Assembly (NCBI RefSeq): GCF_010681825.2
Contig: NZ_CP066776.1
Coordinates: 2,914,001-2,978,000, forward strand
Length of the DNA stretch: 64,000 nucleotides
Source: Sulfuriroseicoccus oceanibius
Lineage (GTDB): Bacteria > Verrucomicrobiota > Verrucomicrobiia > Verrucomicrobiales > SLCJ01
Direction: 5' to 3'
Part shown: positions 59,607-64,000 of the stretch, in pieces
Numbering within the stretch: position 1 is the first letter of the stretch
How the letters are laid out: each line of letters begins with the position of its first letter
The notes under the pieces: model-generated
What the model was told of the DNA's origin: nothing
Databases searched by the model: none
What the model saw: the letters and a program-made list of their open reading frames with translations, nothing else
Position numbers and translations under genes: made by a program

Positions 59607-60274
59607 GCGCCCGCAACGCATCCACTCCGGCGCATCCCTTCATTCCGGGACACTCACGCAGAGACCACGCTGTCGCTAAGACGCAGAGCCTCCAACGCGG
59701 AGAACCTTCGGGCCCTTCGAGCTTCCAAGCACATCAACGCTGATCGCTCTCACGGATCCGCAGATGACGCCGATTCCGCAGATTTTTTTGGCAGGAACGG
59801 CGTTCAGGAAAACCGGTCATCTGCTCAAAGGGCCATGTCGCCCTCATCCGGTTTAATAGCCACGAAAAGGCATCCTATCTCCGCAACACGCAGAGCCCCT
59901 CGGACCGCCGGTTTCCCATCCGGCCACCAAACCCAACGGAGCGCAGCGACCACATTGCCAACATAAAACTTTAATCACCTAACCACCTAAAACGCACATT
60001 CCTCACACAAAGCCCCCAAAGACCCAAAGTTTCCGTCCCTCAAAACCTCTGTGTCCTCTGTGTCCTCTGTGGTTCCAATCACATCCCCGCAGTCGCCTTC
60101 AACGATCCGCAGATGACGCCGATTAAAATCATCACCATCCTGTAAACCCTGTCCAAAAAACCTCCCCCCAGAGCGCAGCGACCACTTTTCCACTGGAACG
60201 CTGAGCATTGCTCGGCAAGCCATCCCATCCGTCGCAGCCGCACTAAAAACCTAACCACTTAAAACACACATTCC
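59607..60274. repeat. Gene-free region with dispersed intergenic repeats
   Basis: It contains a copy of the ggatccgcagatgacgcc repeat at about 59754-59867, the ccctcggaccgccgg repeat at 59897-59953, cctctgtggttccaat near 60063, and the tcctgtccaaaaaacc/gagcgcagcgaccac unit near 60140-60183. No gene is visible. Confidence 0.75.
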
Positions 60275-61528
60275 TCACCCGCTGCGGATCATCACGTGGT
60301 CCATCGGGCTCTTCACCCCGCAGCCATTCACGCCTTTGGCCACGTGCGTATAGATCTCCGTCGTCGTCACATCCGCGTGGCCCAGCAGTTCCTGGATCGT
60401 TCGCAGATCCGTGCCGCCTTCCAGCAAATGGGTGGCAAAACTATGACGCAGCGTGTGACTCGTCACCCGCTTCTGCACCCCGGATGCGGCCACCGCACGC
60501 CCCAGCGCCCGACTATAACTCTTCGCCAGCACATGATGCCTGCGCACCAGCCCCGTGGTCGGATCGCGCGACATCTCATCCGCTGGAAACATCCAAAACC
60601 ACGCCCACTTCTCCCCCGCCTTCGGCCACTTCCGCTCCAACGCCGGAGGCAGCCACACACCCGGGGCCTCCGCCTCTCGATCCTTCTCATACAACGCCCT
60701 AAGCGACTCCTTGTACTCCAGCCAGCGGTCACCCATCCCCTGCGGCAACACCGTGACCCGGTCCTTGTCGCCCTTACCACCGTGCACCGTCAACTGCCCA
60801 CGCTCCAGATCCACATCCTTCACCCGTAACTGCACCACCTCCTTGATCCGCAACCCAGCTCCATACTGCAACTCCGCCATCGCGCGCCACCGCCCCTCCA
60901 TTTTGTCCAGGATCGCCACAATCTCCGCCACCGACAGCACCGTCGGCATCCGCCTGGGCGTTTGCTTCAGAGTCACCATCAAATCCACCTCCTCCCGACC
61001 ACACACATCGCGGAAAAAAAACGCCAACGCATTCAGCGCCTGCTTCTGCGTCGCAAACGCCACCTGCCTCTCATCCACCAGATAGGCCAGCCAATCCCGC
61101 GCCACCGCCGAATCCATCACCCGCTCCTCGGTCTTGGCCCACACCGCAAACCGCCCGCACCACCCCGCATAGGTCTCCCTTGTCCTCAGCGCCAACCCGC
61201 GCCGACACCCCACACGGTGCACCGCTTGCCGCACCCGTTCATCCAGCGTCGTTGGGGTCACCCCACGCTCCCGACACCGCTCCAGCCAATCCAAATACCA
61301 CCGCATCGCCTCCGCCCATTGGTCCAGCTGCCAACGCTCACGCGGCGCACTCAGCACCTGCGCCCGCCAAAACTCCCGCGCCGATTCCGCCCCCGGTGCC
61401 AGCCGATACCGCTGCCGCCACTGGTCATACCACCCCACCACCACTTCATACCGCGCCTGATCCTGGGCCGACACATCACGCGCCGCCAACAAATCATCCC
61501 GCCATGAGACATTTGAACACCTGTTCAT
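60275..61528 (-). CDS. intI: Integron integrase (IntI-type tyrosine recombinase)
   Basis: A 417-aa site-specific recombinase that moves gene cassettes at attI and attC. All catalytic residues are visible: Arg227 ([10 protein letters not shown]), Lys252 (GGKGDKDR), His358 and Arg361 ([13 protein letters not shown]), His384 ([10 protein letters not shown]) and Tyr393 (EIYTHV). The IntI-specific patch is present at about 296-333 ([18 protein letters not shown], then GLVRRHHV), as is the ending [12 protein letters not shown]. It is about 80 residues longer than IntI1, mostly at the N-terminus. GGGAGG lies 14-19 bases upstream of the ATG. It is divergent from the cassette array, the canonical layout. 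Confidence 0.96.
   Translation of the reverse strand: MNRCSNVSWRDDLLAARDVSAQDQARYEVVVGWYDQWRQRYRLAPGAESAREFWRAQVLSAPRERWQLDQWAEAMRWYLDWLERCRERGVTPTTLDERVRQAVHRVGCRRGLALRTRETYAGWCGRFAVWAKTEERVMDSAVARDWLAYLVDERQVAFATQKQALNALAFFFRDVCGREEVDLMVTLKQTPRRMPTVLSVAEIVAILDKMEGRWRAMAELQYGAGLRIKEVVQLRVKDVDLERGQLTVHGGKGDKDRVTVLPQGMGDRWLEYKESLRALYEKDREAEAPGVWLPPALERKWPKAGEKWAWFWMFPADEMSRDPTTGLVRRHHVLAKSYSRALGRAVAASGVQKRVTSHTLRHSFATHLLEGGTDLRTIQELLGHADVTTTEIYTHVAKGVNGCGVKSPMDHVMIRSG
61514..61527. promoter_or_regulatory. SOS-box-like palindrome over the intI start codon
   Basis: TGAACACCTGTTCA has 6-bp inverted arms and fits GAAC-N4-GTTC, the LexA box type of Gram-positive bacteria. It covers codons 1-5 of intI. 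LexA control of intI is known in other integrons; that it applies here is inference. Confidence 0.5.
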
Positions 61529-61810
61529 AGGAACACACTAAACCTCCCAACCACACCCAGCCCAGCAAAAAATCGCTCCTTAACATCCGCTGACATTCCA
61601 ATGAATCGAAGCGAATGTTCAACTCCAACACCTCTCCCAACCATCAACCAATCCAAACTTCTCCCCGCCACCAAAAAAACCACCCCAAACCGCCCCCAAT
61701 CCTTGACTCCATAGGCCCTGCCGCCCACACTCCCTCCCTCAAACCACCCGCCCCAAGCTCACCCGATATTGAGCCCGTGGGCGTAAACTAATACTGTTCT
61801 CCAAAAATAA
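61529..61810 (+). promoter_or_regulatory. attI region and candidate cassette promoter Pc
   Basis: The core site GTTCTCC is at 61796-61802, matching the attC ends (GTTCGCC, GTTCGGC, GTTCTGC), so recombination falls after 61796. Just upstream, TTGAGC (61769-61774), a 17-bp spacer and TACTGT (61792-61797) form a plausible sigma-70-like promoter directed into the array. The rest of the gap is unusually C/A-rich and non-coding. Confidence 0.65.
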
Positions 61811-62436
61811 ATGCGACCACTCCTTATCACCATGGGTATTCTATCCTTTTTCAGTTCAAGCAAGGGGCAGGAAAAGCCTCATAAACAACAGCCAATCGCC
61901 ATTGTTGTGGATCTCAAAGAACATAAGATTGGCTCAACCTTGCTAGGTTCTTCAATTGCTGCCACCGACTCTTTTCAGACAGTTGGACAAGGTTGGGAGG
62001 TTGGCACCAAAAATGGATTACTAGACTACGGGCTCTTTGAGATTGGTTGCTTCCAGGGCTCTTACACTCGCGCTGGAGAGCCCATCGAGATTGGAAAGGA
62101 CACAACTCAGAATGACATTTTGAAGATGTTCGGAGAGCCATACTGGACTGACCGTTCCGATGGCGAGGTCATTATGTTCTATGAGTATAAGGCTGGGACA
62201 GTTGAGCTTCAGTTCGAGTTTCCGGATGGCAAGTCTCTCGGCATTATCACGCTCCTAAAGGATGGTGTTCTATCTGAAGCCACCCAGCGCAAAGCATATG
62301 GAGTGACCAAGCCTTGGCCGCCAAAGTAATCGTCTGGGAGAACAAGCCGGCGCAGCCAACCGCGATAACGCTGGATGTTGTTCGCAGGATCTGTAGGCTT
62401 TCACAGTTGCCTGGCGCGGTTGTCTGGCCTTTTACG
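61797..62436 (+). mobile_element. Integron gene cassette 1 (640 bp)
   Basis: The cassette starts with TTCTCC and ends with the G of the attC1 R' core. Its R'' core GGAGAAC is the exact complement of G+TTCTCC, so the circular form would have a perfectly paired core. It contains one gene. Confidence 0.92.
61811..62329 (+). CDS. Cassette 1 protein, exported, unknown
   Basis: A 172-aa protein that starts with a signal-like sequence (MRPLLITMGILSFFSSSKGQ). The mature part is beta-rich with an acidic middle (FEIGCFQGSYTRAGEPIEIG, TQNDILKMFGEPYWTDRSDG, GTVELQFEFPDGKSLGIITL). The segment ILKMFGEP-W recalls small lipoproteins whose fold tests 'is the gene model stable', but I do not assign a family. 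Base composition is less GC-rich than the flanks, as is usual for cassettes. The gene ends 7 bp before the attC1 R'' core, the normal tight packing. Confidence 0.8.
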   Translation: MRPLLITMGILSFFSSSKGQEKPHKQQPIAIVVDLKEHKIGSTLLGSSIAATDSFQTVGQGWEVGTKNGLLDYGLFEIGCFQGSYTRAGEPIEIGKDTTQNDILKMFGEPYWTDRSDGEVIMFYEYKAGTVELQFEFPDGKSLGIITLLKDGVLSEATQRKAYGVTKPWPPK

Positions 62437-62442
62437 TTCGCC
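62337..62442 (+). repeat. attC1 recombination site (106 bp)
   Basis: R'' GGAGAAC (62337-62343) and R' GTTCGCC (62436-62442) bracket inner arms gcagccaaccgcg and cgcggttgtctgg, which pair with one mismatch. It is about 90% identical to attC2. Confidence 0.92.
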
Positions 62443-63091
62443 CCAAAAATGAACCTTCTTGCAGACATCGAAATTGGGCGGATCGTGAGCGTATCGTTGA
62501 TCGCGATGGTAGTCCCGATTGTACTCGGCTTCCTTTATCGATCAGCTCAACGAGATTCACATCAGGCGGCCACAGAGAAGCGAGTCGATTATCCGAAGAC
62601 GCTCAAGATACTCGTTTGGGCAGGATGGGGCTTCACGATTGCGATTGCCATCATTGCAGCCTTCACGGCTAGAGGACACGATTTTTGGCCCGCCTTCTTG
62701 TGTGTTCTACTTTTCGTTGGACTCACCCTATCTCTCCATCTGGAAGCCTATTTCGTGACGATCACCTGGGATGACGGAACCATCTATACCCGCTCTCCGT
62801 GGCGGTGCTCCAGGATGATTCCGCTATCCAGCGTCAGGCACTGTGATTTTTCGCAGACGCTGCAGTGGTATCGCATCCGCACCCAGGGCTACGGCATCGT
62901 CAGGTTGCACATATTTGCTCGGGGCATCCCGCAGCTTCTTGCCGCACTACCGGTTCCGAATCCCGGGTATCCGCCGAAGCAACAAAATCAAGGCGAACAA
63001 GTCGGCGCAGCCAACCGCGATAACGCTGGATGTTGTCCGCAAGATCTGTAGGCTTTCATCGTTGCCAGGCGCGGTTGTCTGGCCTTTTACG
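62437..63091 (+). mobile_element. Integron gene cassette 2 (655 bp)
   Basis: It starts with TTCGCC and ends with the G of the attC2 R' core. The attC2 R'' core GGCGAAC is the exact complement of G+TTCGCC. One gene fills it. Confidence 0.93.
62449..63051 (+). CDS. Cassette 2 membrane protein, unknown
   Basis: A 200-aa protein that starts only 7 bp into the cassette (ATG at 62449). Three transmembrane helices are likely (IVSVSLIAMVVPIVLGFLY near 12-30, VWAGWGFTIAIAIIAAFTA near 55-73, FWPAFLCVLLFVGLTLSLHL near 78-97). A soluble C-terminal beta domain follows (VTITWDDGTIYTRSPWRCS, IPLSSVRHCDFSQTLQWY, IVRLHIFARGIPQLLAAL), loosely like a bacterial PH domain (inference). The last 20 or so residues are encoded by attC2 itself. 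The frame also stays open through attC1 upstream, but that part is not expected to be translated from the natural start. Confidence 0.8.
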   Translation: MNLLADIEIGRIVSVSLIAMVVPIVLGFLYRSAQRDSHQAATEKRVDYPKTLKILVWAGWGFTIAIAIIAAFTARGHDFWPAFLCVLLFVGLTLSLHLEAYFVTITWDDGTIYTRSPWRCSRMIPLSSVRHCDFSQTLQWYRIRTQGYGIVRLHIFARGIPQLLAALPVPNPGYPPKQQNQGEQVGAANRDNAGCCPQDL

Positions 63092-63097
63092 TTCGGC
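62992..63097 (+). repeat. attC2 recombination site (106 bp)
   Basis: R'' GGCGAAC (62992-62998), R' GTTCGGC (63091-63097), and the same inner arms as attC1. Same length and nearly the same sequence as attC1, which suggests that the two cassettes obtained their sites from a common source. Confidence 0.93.
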
Positions 63098-63880
63098 ATT
63101 AACAATGAGAGCACTTATCACCGCGGCACTGATCTCGCTGGCTGGCTTCGCTAAAAGCCAAGAGATTGAGCAGAAACTTGAGACGCTCAATCGCGAGGTT
63201 GAATCCCTCCAACGAGAAATCCGTGAAATTGAAGATCCCGACCAAAAGGCATCAGCTTGGGAGGCGCTTAGGGAATACACGGCTGCGTGGTATCCATTCT
63301 CCTTTCTCTATGCTCCGAATGGTTCGGACGATCTCCAGGAGGACTCTACTGAGGAGGTGCTTCTTGAGGCCGTCTATGGCGCCTTTACAGCCGAACAGGC
63401 TCATTATGGTCGCTCAATAATCCACACGGAAGGAGATGATGAGAGGGCGCGGGAGCTCATGATTCTTCGAGCGGAGACTCTTTGTCGAATCTATCCACTA
63501 GGACGACGTATCGGGTTTGAGGAAGATGTCTATTTTGCTCAGATCATCTTGCGTATCTATGAACATTCTCCTCATGCCGTAGCCGCAGCACTCAAGGATA
63601 ACCTTAGTAGGTGGCACGGTGACGAGCGAGCTATTGCGCTTTTAGTCCTTGGACATCAAGGAGACATCACCGCCCAAAATGAGCTTGAGGAGTTGGACAG
63701 CGAACGAGTTAAGAAGCTATCTGTGGTGGCGAGAGCTTATTTTAATCCCGAAACAGGCAAAGCCGAACAAGGCGTCGCACCACAATCCGCTACCCGCGCC
63801 GAGTCGGAGTCAGAGAGTAGCTACAAACCTCAACCAGATTCGGAGTCGCGCTCCCGGTAGCGGATGTGTGGACTTCGACG
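63092..63880 (+). mobile_element. Integron gene cassette 3 (789 bp)
   Basis: It starts with TTCGGC; the attC3 R'' core GCCGAAC is the exact complement of G+TTCGGC. It ends at the G of the attC3 R' core at 63880. Confidence 0.9.
63105..63860 (+). CDS. Cassette 3 exported protein with coiled coil, unknown
   Basis: A 251-aa protein with a signal peptide (MRALITAALISLAGFAKS) followed at once by a coiled coil (EIEQKLETLNREVESLQREIREIE, about residues 20-43). The rest is helical (EEVLLEAVYGAFTAEQAHYG, MILRAETLCRIYPLGRRIGF, VYFAQIILRIYEHSPHAVAA), resembling HEAT or TPR-like packing. The last 33 residues (Ser/Glu-rich, SESESSYKPQPDSESRSR) are encoded by attC3. No family recognised. The start is the ATG at 63105, 8 bp after the attC2 core. 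Confidence 0.8.
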   Translation: MRALITAALISLAGFAKSQEIEQKLETLNREVESLQREIREIEDPDQKASAWEALREYTAAWYPFSFLYAPNGSDDLQEDSTEEVLLEAVYGAFTAEQAHYGRSIIHTEGDDERARELMILRAETLCRIYPLGRRIGFEEDVYFAQIILRIYEHSPHAVAAALKDNLSRWHGDERAIALLVLGHQGDITAQNELEELDSERVKKLSVVARAYFNPETGKAEQGVAPQSATRAESESESSYKPQPDSESRSR

Positions 63881-63886
63881 TTCTGC
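63762..63886 (+). repeat. attC3 recombination site (125 bp), distinct sequence
   Basis: R'' GCCGAAC (63762-63768) and R' GTTCTGC (63880-63886). The inner arms ccacaatccgctacc and ggtagcggatgtgtgg pair with one mismatch or bulge. The sequence is unlike attC1/attC2 apart from the cores. Confidence 0.85.
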
Positions 63887-63891
63887 TGAAA

Positions 63892-64000
63892 ATGATGCCT
63901 CACCGGAAAGCTCTTCTTCTTGGAGCATGCGGAACTGTCCAAGGACGATTCGGCCGATGGTTCAACCCGATCTTGGCGGAGATCTCCAACGAATATGACC
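63892..64000 (+). CDS. Cassette 4 gene, partial at the right edge
   Basis: An open frame from the ATG at 63892 (MMPHRKALLLGACGTVQG, then RWFNPILAEIS) runs off the window. It starts 12 bp into a new cassette beginning TTCTGC. Too little is present to identify it; an NAD-binding-like GACGTVQG glycine motif is a faint hint. Confidence 0.45.
   Translation, partial: MMPHRKALLLGACGTVQGRFGRWFNPILAEISNEYD

Noticed and set aside
62314-62448. Upstream extension of the cassette 2 frame through attC1
   Set aside because: This stretch is the attC1 recombination site; the ATG at 62449 just inside the cassette is the natural start.

Overview
The window is about 64 kb of GC-rich bacterial chromosome, most likely from the phylum Verrucomicrobiota. 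This is an inference from gene content: a Planctomycetes/Verrucomicrobia-type fucose/rhamnose microcompartment locus, a secreted GH29 fucosidase with carbohydrate-binding modules, an integron integrase with a long N-terminal extension, and low-complexity intergenic repeats of the 'accacagag' kind. I cannot assign a genus from sequence alone.

Layout. 1-16942 (minus) is one open reading frame that runs off the left edge: a giant surface or secreted adhesin-like protein with 30 complete tandem units, 29 of exactly 528 bp. 17380-18282 is a perfect array of 129 copies of a 7-bp unit (GCCTCTA) that touches the stop codon of an Rrf2-type regulator, which is divergent from cysE. 19.9-24.3 kb holds housekeeping genes (PpiD/SurA-like chaperone, TPR protein, metG). 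A broken GxxExxY gene between inverted repeats, mqo, the GH29 fucosidase, a RAYT transposase between inverted REP-like palindromes, katG and a small operon (isochorismatase-like, royal-jelly-like protein, SDR) follow up to 35.4 kb. 35.6-37.2 kb carries three unknown small genes.

37.9-50.5 kb is a bacterial microcompartment (BMC) region. The minus-strand operon runs pduL, two BMC-H genes, ackA, BMC-H, BMC-P, aldehyde dehydrogenase, two BMC-P genes, class II aldolase and a malate/lactate dehydrogenase. Divergent from it are a DeoR regulator, a rhamnulokinase-type kinase and fucI, then a GntR/FadR regulator. Together they read as: L-fucose to L-fuculose to L-fuculose-1-phosphate to DHAP plus lactaldehyde, with lactaldehyde oxidised inside the shell to a CoA ester, acyl phosphate and acid with ATP gain. 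The GH29 enzyme could supply the fucose.

51.3-59.6 kb contains a YugP-like protease, dusB, an M48 protease, a DUF1254/DUF1214 protein, a membrane protein and a DCC thiol oxidoreductase. They are separated by long repeat-rich intergenic stretches, one of which holds a 149-bp MITE-like element with 14-bp terminal inverted repeats and a TCA target duplication. From 60.3 kb to the right edge lies a sedentary chromosomal integron: intI on the minus strand, an attI/Pc region, and three complete cassettes plus the start of a fourth on the plus strand. The cassette boundaries are proved internally: each attC R'' core is the exact reverse complement of the G plus first six bases of its own cassette. 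Coding is dense except for the repeat-rich gaps noted.
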